Shown: piece by piece, positions 26,424-34,193 of the stretch
Position numbering within the stretch: position 1 is the stretch's first letter
Layout of the letters: every line of letters begins with the position of its first letter
NCBI RefSeq assembly: GCF_004214795.1
Contig: NZ_CP035928.1
Coordinates: 1,798,001-1,862,000 of the forward strand
Reading direction: 5' to 3'
DNA: 64,000 nucleotides
DNA from: Malaciobacter pacificus
GTDB taxonomy: Bacteria > Campylobacterota > Campylobacteria > Campylobacterales > Arcobacteraceae
Made by a program: the position numbers and the translations under genes
The notes under the pieces: model-generated
Database searches by the model: none
What the model was told of the DNA's origin: nothing
What the model saw: the letters and a program-made list of their open reading frames with translations, nothing else

Positions 26424-28003
26424 TATTTTTACTTAACTTTCGCACGTTAAATTGATTAAAATTGTAGCTAAATCTCCCTAAAACATTACTCCTTTAGTTA
26501 ATAATCTTATCCTTGTTGACATAAAAATAATTTAGTTGTTTTTCTATGATATTTTTCTATTTTGAACTCTCAATAAAGCCCTTAAATAGGCACTTTTAGC
26601 TATAATATCTATTATATTAAAGGGTAAGAATGCAGATAGAATCCAAGATCATCGGTATTATAAACGATAAGTTAAAAAATCCAATCTATGAAACATTACG
26701 TTTGTTAAATATGAAAACTATTTTAACCAAGAGCAATTTTTCTAAAAAAGAGGGAGTTGCTGTTCATATGGTTGTATTACATTTTGTATATATGCTGGTT
26801 ATGAATAAAAAAATATCAACCTTTATGGATCAAAGTAATGATAGTTTCAAAAAAGATGTATATTATCGATTACTTTCCAATACTTCTTATAATTGGAGAA
26901 AACTATTATCTCTTAGTTCTTTAAAGATCTTATCACTACTTCATAAAGTGCAAGATTCAAAGCTAGTAAGAGTTCTTATACTTGATGATACTGTTGAAGA
27001 TAAAGTTGGTAAAAATATAGAGGGAAGTTGTGACAACCTTTGGAGCAATAAAGCAAAGAGAAAAATCAGAGGTGTAAATGTTGTATCACTAAACTATAGT
27101 GATGGTTATTCAAATTTTATGTTGGACTTTGCAATTGCTATGAACAGTTATGCAAGGGTAAAGATAGAAGAGTTTACAAATATTATTGATCATCGAACCA
27201 ATGCACATAAGCGAAGATTGGAAAGCTTAAAAGGGAAATCACAAATTGCTATAGAGATGATTAAAAGAGCAGTAGCTAGTGGTATATATGCAGATTATCT
27301 GCTTGTAGATAGCTGGTATTCTAAACCTGTATTTATAGAAACTATGAATGAACTTGGATTGCAAGTCATTTCAAGAATGGTAAACAATGACAGGATATGG
27401 AATTTTACAGGAGAGAAAAAGACCCTTGATGGCATCTATAACAAATTTAAAAAGCTTAAATCTATCAAGATGGGTCAATATGGCAAAAAGATAAAGTTTG
27501 AGTATTTTTCAACCATAGTTGAACATAAAAAAGCTGGTAAATTAAAAATTGTTTTTATAAAAACAAAAGAGAATTTAATACCAATCGTATCAACCAATCT
27601 TATACTTAGTGATGAAGAGATTATAGATATTTATAAAAGACGATGGGATATAGAACAAGGGTATAAAGAACTTCGTGAACACTTTGGATTCGGAAAAGAA
27701 GAGAATCGAATCTATGAAGCTTTGATAGCCAGAATTACACTATCTTTTTTTACATACAATGTTGTTAGCTATATAAATCGTATCAGCAATGAACCTAAAA
27801 CAATTGGTGGATTGTTTAAAGATTTAGAATGTGAACTTCATACTCTAGCAATAGCTATGCAAGCATTTTTAGCTATTTTAGATGAGATTGCAAAAATTGA
27901 AGAAGTTGTCAATAGAAATGAGGATTTTACAGCTATCATTGATCTATTAAGAGATGTGACTGGAAAATTGCTTGGTTTTAGGTGCGAAAGTTAAGTTATT
28001 TTT
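26424..28003 (+). mobile_element. IS4-family insertion sequence with 7-bp target duplication
   Basis: Element body 26431-27996 (1566 bp), bounded by a perfect 15-bp inverted repeat: ACTTAACTTTCGCAC at 26431-26445 and its complement at 27982-27996. The flanks TATTTTT at 26424-26430 and 27997-28003 are a direct 7-bp target duplication. It carries one transposase gene and looks complete, so the insertion is recent. Confidence 0.9.
26630..27994 (+). CDS. IS4-family DDE transposase
   Basis: 454 residues. Catalytic residues are visible: first Asp in VRVLILDDTVEDKVGK (about 122), second Asp in ADYLLVDSWYSKP (about 226) and the Y-(2)-R-(3)-E-(6)-K signature in YKRRWDIEQGYKELREHFGF (about 336-355), which is the mark of the IS4 group. 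It catalyses cut-and-paste transposition. The gene is full-length with no frameshift, runs to the right end of the element, and is read opposite to the surrounding phage genes. Confidence 0.93.
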   Translation: MQIESKIIGIINDKLKNPIYETLRLLNMKTILTKSNFSKKEGVAVHMVVLHFVYMLVMNKKISTFMDQSNDSFKKDVYYRLLSNTSYNWRKLLSLSSLKILSLLHKVQDSKLVRVLILDDTVEDKVGKNIEGSCDNLWSNKAKRKIRGVNVVSLNYSDGYSNFMLDFAIAMNSYARVKIEEFTNIIDHRTNAHKRRLESLKGKSQIAIEMIKRAVASGIYADYLLVDSWYSKPVFIETMNELGLQVISRMVNNDRIWNFTGEKKTLDGIYNKFKKLKSIKMGQYGKKIKFEYFSTIVEHKKAGKLKIVFIKTKENLIPIVSTNLILSDEEIIDIYKRRWDIEQGYKELREHFGFGKEENRIYEALIARITLSFFTYNVVSYINRISNEPKTIGGLFKDLECELHTLAIAMQAFLAILDEIAKIEEVVNRNEDFTAIIDLLRDVTGKLLGFRCES

Positions 28004-28053
28004 ATTTATTACATTTGAAAAAGTACTAACGCAACTTTTTTAAAAGTAATCAA

Positions 28054-28100
28054 GGGCTCGAACGAGCCGGCGGACGTAGCCGCCGTTCTCGTCCCTCGCC
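28054..28100. other. GC-rich hairpin in the phage intergenic region: candidate origin or packaging signal
   Basis: About two thirds G+C in surroundings of roughly 27%. The core stem GGCGG/CCGCC (28069-28073, 28080-28084) with loop ACGTAG is extended by ACGAG/CTCGT after small bulges. A second dyad GGCTCG-AA-CGAGCC (28055-28068) overlaps the left arm. It lies between the secretin stop and the rep start, where Ff-type phages keep the packaging hairpin and both replication origins. An 18-bp repeat shared with rep follows directly at 28101. Confidence 0.65.
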
Positions 28101-28118
28101 ATTCCCAATATTGGGTAC
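28101..28118. repeat. 18-bp direct repeat with a 12-bp palindrome, copy 2 (beside the origin hairpin)
   Basis: Identical to 24944-24961 and in the same orientation. It lies between the GC-rich hairpin and the stop codon of the secretin gene. Confidence 0.8.
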
Positions 28119-28121
28119 TAA

Positions 28122-29378
28122 TCAATAACACATTTGCAAATTTTCACACATCATTTGTTTATGTCTCAATTCATTTTCACTAATTTCTTTTTTCTCTTTT
28201 TCAATATTTGTAAATGAAGATTTAAGATCATCAATGACTTTAAAATCATAGTTATTATCTGCTGCTAATAGTTCTATAATGATTGTTGTTGTGGTACTGC
28301 TGTGATTTATCTTTTCATTCTGAAATAAATGACCTAAAAGAGGTATATCGCTCAATAGTGGTACTCTTTCATTAATAAATGTTTTAGAATAGTTATTAAT
28401 TCCATTGAGAACGAAGATTTTATTTTTTCTATTTAAAATAATGTCTTGATTTAATGATTTTTTTGTAGTTACAGGTTTATTATCAGTATTTGATAATAAT
28501 TGAGAATATTCGAAAACTAAGTTTAAATCAAGAACATTATCTAAAATTATTGGTTTTATTTTTATAAATAATCCAACATCTTTATAATCATAATTATTTA
28601 CCTCATTTGTTTTGATATCATCTATTAAATTTGAAGTTGTTAAATAAGGAATATTTTGAGAACTGTTTATTGTTGTAATCTTATTGTGTCTTAAAGTCAA
28701 AATAGTATCTGTTAATACATTTGAAACATTATTCTTATCTAAAAATGACAGTACAGATTTAAAATCATTTGTAATTTCTGATTGAGTATTAGAGATTGTA
28801 AAATTACTACCTAAAAGTAAATCAAATGCAATCTTTTGAGAATTTGGTAAACTTGCATTTATAACACCTTGTAAATCTTTTAATTTACCTAAATTAGTTT
28901 CCAAAATAGATACTTTTATTTTTTGTTGTTTTTGAACTGTATCAATTTGTTTTATAGTTAAATAAATTTGATCAAATAAATCTTTAGAAGATTTAATAGC
29001 TATTTTATTTGATTCTTTTAAATAAGAAAATTTTAAATTCTCATATAAAGTTAAAATCATTTGTATATCTTCAAAATTTGAATAATTTAAAGTTATATAT
29101 CTTACAGTATCACTATTATCTGTTTTTGAAATATAGTAAAAACCATTTTTACGAACTACATAATATTGATATTTTTCCAGGATCGTTTTTAACATTTCAA
29201 ATTTAGATTTATTTGAATTTACACTTATTAATAAATCAGTATTTATATTCTCATCTAAAATAAACTGTTCGTTTCTCTCTGTAAATACTTCACTAACAAA
29301 ATTTGAAAGTGTTGTATAAATCATTTCTGCACTACTGATTGTTTTTAAAAAAATCAATAATATTAGTATTTTTTTCAT
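28122..29378 (-). CDS. Phage secretin (pIV-like)
   Basis: 418 residues with a Sec signal peptide (about 1-17), two N-domains (about 20-160) and a C-terminal secretin core. The hallmark is RVPLLSDIPLLGHLFQ (about 345-360), preceded by KDVGLFIKIKPIILDNVLDLNL. Secretins form the outer-membrane ring through which filamentous phage leaves the cell. It carries its own secretin instead of relying on the host type II secretin at 51467. Its start lies inside the Zot-like gene (47-bp overlap), which couples the two as genes I and IV are coupled in function in Ff phages. Confidence 0.9.
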   Translation of the reverse strand: MKKILILLIFLKTISSAEMIYTTLSNFVSEVFTERNEQFILDENINTDLLISVNSNKSKFEMLKTILEKYQYYVVRKNGFYYISKTDNSDTVRYITLNYSNFEDIQMILTLYENLKFSYLKESNKIAIKSSKDLFDQIYLTIKQIDTVQKQQKIKVSILETNLGKLKDLQGVINASLPNSQKIAFDLLLGSNFTISNTQSEITNDFKSVLSFLDKNNVSNVLTDTILTLRHNKITTINSSQNIPYLTTSNLIDDIKTNEVNNYDYKDVGLFIKIKPIILDNVLDLNLVFEYSQLLSNTDNKPVTTKKSLNQDIILNRKNKIFVLNGINNYSKTFINERVPLLSDIPLLGHLFQNEKINHSSTTTTIIIELLAADNNYDFKVIDDLKSSFTNIEKEKKEISENELRHKQMMCENLQMCY

Positions 29379-30429
29379 TTTCTATATCCTTTTCATTAAA
29401 ATCAATTTCTGTTTTATTAAATAAATTGTATTTGTCAAAAATTAGTAAATAATATGTATTGTCTATTTTTTGTAAAAGTTCTGTTTTATAGTCTTTGCTA
29501 TTAAATAGATTATCTACAAATTTTCTATCAAACACTTTTTTATCAAAATAGCAAAGTAGCTTAATACATCTAATTTCTATTAATTTTTTTTCATCATTAT
29601 CTATATTTTTACTTTTTGGTAAAAGTGATAATTTAGAATTATTAGTATTTTTATCAAATGGTTTAGCTGCAGCAAATGAATTATCAATTTTAATATCATC
29701 TTTTGCTCCAAAAAAATGACTTATAAAGTAATAACCACCAAATAATAAAAAGATAAGAATAATAAGTGCAATTAACAAATAATGCTTAACTAATGATTTT
29801 TGTGTATTATTTTCACCACTTCCATAAAGATTAAATATCTCTTTTACAATTGGTAATTTTTTAGTAGTTGCTTTTTGAGTTTTAAACATTTGATGAGCTG
29901 TAAATTGATGATATACCATTTGAGTATTGAAAAGTTTTCTTGAAGCAGGAATTGCCTTATAATAAAACTCTGTAAATGCTTTATATTTTGTATTAACAAG
30001 TGGGATATCTTGTGTTATTAAAATAATATCTTGATGAAAATGGCGGTGATAAGAAAGCCACCAAACTAATACTTCATCATCTTTATTTAAAAAATTGTGA
30101 CATTCATCAAGTATTATAAGAGTATAGAAGAAATCTTCATCTTTCATTTCATCTTCAAGTTCAGAATCTGTTTTACCAAGTTTATAAAGATTGTAAAGTT
30201 TTTGAAGTTGAATTTTAAAATGATTAAAATCTAGTGGTTTTACATTTTCGAATTTATCTAATTTTAATTCATTAAGATTTGTAAGTGAGCATTTATATTT
30301 TGTTTTTGAAAGAGCAAAAGATCTAAACTTTTTATTATCTTTTAAATCTTTTGCAAAATTGATAGCTAAATTGAATATACCATAATAGCTCTTGCCACTA
30401 CCAGGAACACCTGTAACAAACTGAATCAT
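29332..30429 (-). CDS. Zot-like assembly ATPase (pI-like)
   Basis: 365 residues. Walker A is GVPGSGKS at residues 7-14 and Walker B is TLIILDECHNF (about 105). A single membrane helix follows at about 212-233, after which the C-terminal part is periplasmic. This is the topology of inovirus pI/Zot proteins, which drive extrusion of the phage DNA through the inner membrane and contact the secretin. It follows the pVI-like gene by 5 bp and overlaps the secretin gene. This is the strongest single marker of an inovirus here. Confidence 0.93.
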   Translation of the reverse strand: MIQFVTGVPGSGKSYYGIFNLAINFAKDLKDNKKFRSFALSKTKYKCSLTNLNELKLDKFENVKPLDFNHFKIQLQKLYNLYKLGKTDSELEDEMKDEDFFYTLIILDECHNFLNKDDEVLVWWLSYHRHFHQDIILITQDIPLVNTKYKAFTEFYYKAIPASRKLFNTQMVYHQFTAHQMFKTQKATTKKLPIVKEIFNLYGSGENNTQKSLVKHYLLIALIILIFLLFGGYYFISHFFGAKDDIKIDNSFAAAKPFDKNTNNSKLSLLPKSKNIDNDEKKLIEIRCIKLLCYFDKKVFDRKFVDNLFNSKDYKTELLQKIDNTYYLLIFDKYNLFNKTEIDFNEKDIENEKNTNIIDFFKNNQ

Positions 30430-30434
30430 AATAA

Positions 30435-30797
30435 TTACTCAACAAATGTCTTAGCCACAAAGAAAATTGTTTTTATAATTTCAACTGTGTGTTGATATAG
30501 AATATACATCAAACAAAAAGTTAAGCTACTAAAAATAAATGGCAATCCTGCGTTAAATCCATCGATAACGCCTACAACATTTAAAAAACTATAAAATAAA
30601 GATATAAAGCTATCTGTTTGAGGTGTATAATCTAAGAATGATTGAATAACATTATAAATTTTTACAAGAGTTGTAATCAAATAAAAATAAAATGTAAAAA
30701 TAGTTCCTGCTAAAAAAATCCCCAAAGGTAGCAATAAAGCTTTTTTTAATGACTTAAGACCTACTAATCCTAATAAAAATGCTAAAATTTGTGCCAT
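30435..30797 (-). CDS. Minor coat protein, pVI-like (DUF2523 type)
   Basis: 120 residues with three hydrophobic segments (about 5-25, 28-50 and 82-112). The size, hydrophobicity and position between the pIII-like and Zot-like genes match gene VI of Ff phages, which caps the end of the virion together with pIII. The start overlaps the stop of the pIII-like gene by one base. The family name is an inference from size and position; no catalytic motif is expected. Confidence 0.8.
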   Translation of the reverse strand: MAQILAFLLGLVGLKSLKKALLLPLGIFLAGTIFTFYFYLITTLVKIYNVIQSFLDYTPQTDSFISLFYSFLNVVGVIDGFNAGLPFIFSSLTFCLMYILYQHTVEIIKTIFFVAKTFVE

Positions 30798-32107
30798 TAT
30801 CTTTTAATCCCCCACATAAAAATTATAATTGATTTATAAATCATTGTCATAGTAATAATAAAAATGATAAAGTTTCTAAATGGTATAAATGGCTCACATA
30901 TATTTATTTCAATATCTTTACCAAATACGTTTTTACTTAATACACATTCGTTATACCCCTCATACTTACTTGAATTAAAGGTAAAACCATTTTCAAAAGT
31001 AGATTTTGTGTCATTAAATGAATTTTTTAAAGTATCAATTGAACTACCGATATTAGTTAAAAAGTTTTCATAATCGCTTGTGTCAAAACTTGATTCACTT
31101 GCAGTACCAGTCATTAATGAAAGAGTATTTTGATTAATCATATTCAATAAATCAGATTGTTGTGCTATATCACTTGCACCCGCTCCACTTTGAGTAGCTG
31201 CTGTATTATTTTGAACATCACTAAAATCTGTACTGTTTTTATTAGGATCTTGTGATAATAAATATTCATTTCCATTTGCATCACTAACAACTTTATAATT
31301 AGTATCTTGATAATCAGAATTTGAACCATTGTAACTGTACCAACCACTATCATCGTCATAAGTAAAATCATTTGGATTATCATTAAACCAATCTATATTA
31401 GGTGTAAATGTTATGTTTTCTGTATTATCTATATTATTTGTATTTTCATTTGTATTAGTAGTATCTGTATCTGTATTATCAGTAGTTGTATCATTAGAAT
31501 TATCAGTAGTTGTATCTGTTGTATCAGTATTATTTGAAATTGGTTCATAAGTATTAGGATCTATATTATTTGTAGATGCATAATCTTCCCAAATTGAAGT
31601 AATTGACATAATACCAATTGAAGTATCATCTACACATCCGACAGTTGGAGAATTATAACAACCATTATCATCTAAACTTAAACTATAAGATGAAACGCCA
31701 CCTTTATCTTTACATGAAAAATTTACAAAATTATATGAGTTTTGAGCAGATGAACATAAAGAACCATCAAATTTAGTATCACTAGTAGGCTGTTCATAAC
31801 AACGATTATCAACTTTATCAAATCCATCTACACAAGTAGAATCTAAATAATTAACTTCATCATCTAAAGTGTATTCGTTATTGTTTTCATCTATATAAAC
31901 TACAGTTTCTTCAATACCAGCTTTATAATATACCGTAGTACATTCTTTCGTGTTCCATTTACAAACATAACATATTGTAGGATATTCTTCTGTATATCCA
32001 TGACATTCTACATAACTCGTATAATATAAATTATCACCAAATTTTTGCAAATCAAATGCAGCAAATGCACTATTATAAATTAAAATAATATAAAAAAAAT
32101 ATTTCAT
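30797..32107 (-). CDS. Receptor-binding minor coat protein, pIII-like
   Basis: 436 residues: signal peptide (about 1-17), a Cys-rich N-terminal domain (about 30-150, with Cys pairs such as CYVCKWNTKEC), a low-complexity linker made almost only of Asn, Asp and Thr (about 190-235), a second domain with a coiled stretch and a C-terminal membrane anchor (about 408-430). This is the architecture of inovirus adsorption proteins: N-terminal receptor domains, flexible linker, membrane-anchored C-domain. It should decide the pilus or receptor specificity. Position before the pVI-like gene agrees. The sequence of the N-domain is not one I recognise. Confidence 0.82.
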   Translation of the reverse strand: MKYFFYIILIYNSAFAAFDLQKFGDNLYYTSYVECHGYTEEYPTICYVCKWNTKECTTVYYKAGIEETVVYIDENNNEYTLDDEVNYLDSTCVDGFDKVDNRCYEQPTSDTKFDGSLCSSAQNSYNFVNFSCKDKGGVSSYSLSLDDNGCYNSPTVGCVDDTSIGIMSITSIWEDYASTNNIDPNTYEPISNNTDTTDTTTDNSNDTTTDNTDTDTTNTNENTNNIDNTENITFTPNIDWFNDNPNDFTYDDDSGWYSYNGSNSDYQDTNYKVVSDANGNEYLLSQDPNKNSTDFSDVQNNTAATQSGAGASDIAQQSDLLNMINQNTLSLMTGTASESSFDTSDYENFLTNIGSSIDTLKNSFNDTKSTFENGFTFNSSKYEGYNECVLSKNVFGKDIEINICEPFIPFRNFIIFIITMTMIYKSIIIFMWGIKR

Positions 32108-32116
32108 TTTATATAC

Positions 32117-32281
32117 CTAAAATTTTAACAATGCAATTGCACCAAAAATTGGAGCCATAATAACAGCTAAATAAAAAAATATTGAAAAGAAAGCATCAAA
32201 TACATAATCAGATGTAATTTGTATAACTTCAATTGCGAATATTGGTGAAATAAATAAAAAAAGTAAAATAAGTAATTTCAT
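32117..32281 (-). CDS. Small membrane protein of the virion or assembly (54 residues)
   Basis: I prefer the ATG at 32281 over the upstream one at 32302, because AAAGGA lies 6 bp before it and the longer form overlaps the previous gene. The product has a signal-peptide-like start (MKLLILLFLFISPIFA), then a short polar part and a membrane helix (about 30-50). A small virion component is likely by position, between the coat gene cluster and pIII. It could be a second major-coat-like or cap protein. Confidence 0.6.
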   Translation of the reverse strand: MKLLILLFLFISPIFAIEVIQITSDYVFDAFFSIFFYLAVIMAPIFGAIALLKF

Positions 32282-32285
32282 TTTT

Positions 32286-32429
32286 TTATCCTTTAGCAAC
32301 AATGATAGTTATGTAAAGTACAAAAAATAAAAAGATAAAACCTGATAATATTCCAGATAGACCCATCAAAAAATTATAGTCAGAATATTGTAACCCTAAC
32401 TGTTGAGCTGTAGCAGTTGCATCATACAT
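32286..32429 (-). CDS. Small hydrophobic phage protein (47 residues)
   Basis: ATG at 32429, stop at 32286; too short for most ORF thresholds. MYDATATAQQLGLQYSDYNF forms a polar N-terminus, followed by a single membrane helix (about 21-45) ending in AKG. It starts 2 bp after the stop of the 38-residue ORF. Its position and form suit a cap protein such as pVII or pIX of Ff phages. Confidence 0.6.
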   Translation of the reverse strand: MYDATATAQQLGLQYSDYNFLMGLSGILSGFIFLFFVLYITIIVAKG

Positions 32430-32430
32430 A

Positions 32431-32547
32431 TTAAGACCTTTTTGCAATATCAATAGCTGATCTTATACCAGCTAAAACAACAATAAAACCAAGAAATGAA
32501 GTAAAAACGATGTAGATATCACTTTCAGCGATTGAGAAATTTTCCAT
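32431..32547 (-). CDS. Small hydrophobic phage protein (38 residues)
   Basis: ATG at 32547, stop at 32431. MENFSIAESDIYIVFTSFLG starts a peptide with one membrane helix (about 12-28) and a basic end (IAKRS). It lies between the major coat candidate and the 47-residue ORF, all on the minus strand with 2-bp spacing to the next. A pVII/pIX-like cap role is inferred from size and gene order only. Confidence 0.6.
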   Translation of the reverse strand: MENFSIAESDIYIVFTSFLGFIVVLAGIRSAIDIAKRS

Positions 32548-32588
32548 TTTTTAAACCTTTTTTTAAAATCTAAAAAATAAAAAATTAT

Positions 32589-32615
32589 AAGTAGTGAGAG
32601 AGTCCTTCACTACTT
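32589..32615 (-). terminator. Terminator-like hairpin after the major coat gene
   Basis: Perfect 9-bp stem AAGTAGTGA/TCACTACTT (32589-32597, 32607-32615) followed, on the minus strand, by ATAATTTTTTATTTTTT. It lies 10 bp after the coat gene stop. Ff phages have a terminator in the same place, after gene VIII, to give high coat expression. Confidence 0.75.
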
Positions 32616-32624
32616 ATACAAAGA

Positions 32625-32741
32625 TTATTTAGCCATAGAAATAGCTTTTTTAACACCCCAAATAACTGCAACTGCAGTTAAAACCATAGTACCAACAGCA
32701 ATTACATCAGCTGTATTAAATGCAACGTTAGTTAAATCCAT
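32625..32741 (-). CDS. Major coat protein candidate, pVIII-like (38 residues)
   Basis: ATG at 32741, stop at 32625, with an almost perfect Shine-Dalgarno AAAGGAG 8 bp upstream, the best in the phage. The product has a short acidic N-terminus (MDLTNVAFNTAD), a hydrophobic helix (about 13-29) and a basic C-terminus (KKAISMAK). This charge pattern (acidic outside, hydrophobic middle, basic inside facing DNA) is that of filamentous major coat proteins. It has no cleavable signal peptide, so it would resemble Pf-type coats that are inserted directly. A terminator follows. Confidence 0.72.
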   Translation of the reverse strand: MDLTNVAFNTADVIAVGTMVLTAVAVIWGVKKAISMAK

Positions 32742-32795
32742 ACCAGGACTCCTTTATATAAAATATTCGGGCTTACATCAAAAGAATGCCGAAAA

Positions 32796-33161
32796 TTAAG
32801 CTATTTCTTGAATGTTATTTGTTTTAAAACTTGAATTATCAGATAGTTCTAATTCTATAATTACTTCTTTTCCAATTTTTGAATTAAACTCTTGAACTTT
32901 TGAAACTAATTCAGCGTCTGTAACTGGAATTTTGATAGTTTGTGAAACATATTTTGTAGTTGGTACATCAATACCATTTACACTTTTTACTGAAGATATT
33001 TGGTTAGCAAATTTTAATTTTACAGATGATCCATAAGTTTGACCATTTTCCATTTTTCCAGCTGCAGTAAAATCAACACCTTCGATTTTACCTATAAGGA
33101 AACAACCACTTTTACCTTTTAAACCATTTGCTACTTTATTTAGTTGATCTAAATTTGACAT
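32796..33161 (-). CDS. Phage single-stranded DNA-binding protein (pV-like)
   Basis: 121 residues, all-beta in character with alternating charged and hydrophobic residues (SVKLKFANQISSVKSV, VIIELELSD). The size and its position directly before the coat genes match gene V, which coats the new single strand and switches replication to assembly. I call it on position and fold impression; no unique motif is present. Good ribosome binding site (AAAGGAT) before 33161. Confidence 0.65.
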   Translation of the reverse strand: MSNLDQLNKVANGLKGKSGCFLIGKIEGVDFTAAGKMENGQTYGSSVKLKFANQISSVKSVNGIDVPTTKYVSQTIKIPVTDAELVSKVQEFNSKIGKEVIIELELSDNSSFKTNNIQEIA

Positions 33162-33347
33162 GTAAATCCTTTTTTAATTTTGATTATTTTATAGAATAAA
33201 AAAAATTGTCGCCATTGATTTAAACTTATAAAAAACTTAATTGAAAGATAAAAAGAAAAGTTTTGATAAAATATTTAAAAATATGATTAATATTAAATGA
33301 AACTTAAATATGTATAGTTTTTCACTAATTTTCACTAAGGAATAAAA

Positions 33348-33782
33348 ATGTTAAATCAAGAAAATAAAGATAAATTAAATCAATTAGAAATATTTAAAGA
33401 TAAAGTAGATTTTCAATTTCATGATGGTTGGACTGATTTAATTTATGAGTTAGGAACTAATATTACAGAACTTTGCAAATTAACTAATTGTGAGTTACCT
33501 CATATGCAGCAAATAAAAACCAAGTTTGGAACTCTAAGATTTTATTGCAATACTTTAAATTCTGAATATCCAAAAGTTGTTGAAAAATGCATAAATTTAT
33601 TAGTTAAATCTGCACAAGATAAATCTTCAACTATGTGTGAATATTGTGGTAAAAGAGGTGAATTAAGAACTACTGGTCTTTGGTTTACTGCATGTGAAGA
33701 TCATAAAGGTGATTCTATTACAGAAGATGAATTTAGAAAGTTACAAGAATTAAATAAAAAGAAGAAAAAAGAGTTACAATAA
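33348..33782 (+). CDS. Zinc-ribbon protein of unknown function
   Basis: 144 residues. The N-terminal half has HDGWTDLIYELGTNI and the block QIKTKFGTLRFYCN (about 62-75). The C-terminal half has a probable zinc site CEYCGKRGELRTTGLWFTACEDH (about 95-117; C-x2-C ... C-x2-H). I have seen this combination (KxGTLRFY followed by a CxxCG ribbon) in hypothetical proteins of many bacteria and phages. It is read divergently from the ssDNA-binding gene and against the usual phage direction, so it is probably a cargo gene. Confidence 0.6.
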   Translation: MLNQENKDKLNQLEIFKDKVDFQFHDGWTDLIYELGTNITELCKLTNCELPHMQQIKTKFGTLRFYCNTLNSEYPKVVEKCINLLVKSAQDKSSTMCEYCGKRGELRTTGLWFTACEDHKGDSITEDEFRKLQELNKKKKKELQ

Positions 33783-34193
33783 TTCTTTTTTCTTTACCTG
33801 GTATTCATCGTCTGAAATTGCACCTTTTTCTTTTAATTCAAACCAATAATTTAAATCTTTTTTATCACTTGATGTTTTATTTAATTCTAAGTGTAATAAA
33901 TCATCAGATATATTTTTATAAAGAGATAAGCCTAATTTTTTTCTATTTACTCTTATTCTCCATTCTACAAAAATTAGAGGAGAAGCCAACGCACTAAAAA
34001 AAATAACTCTATCTAAAAATAAGCTTCCAGTTGTAAAAGGTAATCCATATTTTCCACTTAATGTTAATCCAATTGCTATTAATGCTGTATATATAGCAAA
34101 TATTACAATATATACTATTGCTCTAACAAAAAAACCTGCTGTAAATAAGAAGTTATGATTATAAAACGTTGGCATATCTATCCTTTTATTCAT
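33774..34193 (-). CDS. Membrane protein with C-terminal SHOCT-like motif
   Basis: 139 residues: two or three hydrophobic helices (about 15-45 and 60-78), a cytoplasmic linker and a C-terminal SHOCT-like segment DLNYWFELKEKGAISDDEYQVKKKELL (about 113-139, shown here only as a motif region with the KGAISDDEYxxKK core). SHOCT segments often mediate oligomerisation. The gene overlaps the stop of the repressor-like gene by 4 bp and ends convergently against the zinc-ribbon gene. It may act in superinfection exclusion, but that is a guess. Confidence 0.55.
   Translation of the reverse strand: MNKRIDMPTFYNHNFLFTAGFFVRAIVYIVIFAIYTALIAIGLTLSGKYGLPFTTGSLFLDRVIFFSALASPLIFVEWRIRVNRKKLGLSLYKNISDDLLHLELNKTSSDKKDLNYWFELKEKGAISDDEYQVKKKELL

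Noticed and set aside
28122..29378. Phage secretin as a duplicated gspD of the host
   Set aside because: It is far shorter, overlaps the Zot-like gene and occupies the gene IV position of the phage.
32753..32781. Promoter TTGATG, 17 bp, TATAAA just before the coat gene
   Set aside because: Its start site would fall within the Shine-Dalgarno and give a leader of about 5 nt, which does not suit a gene with such a strong ribosome binding site.
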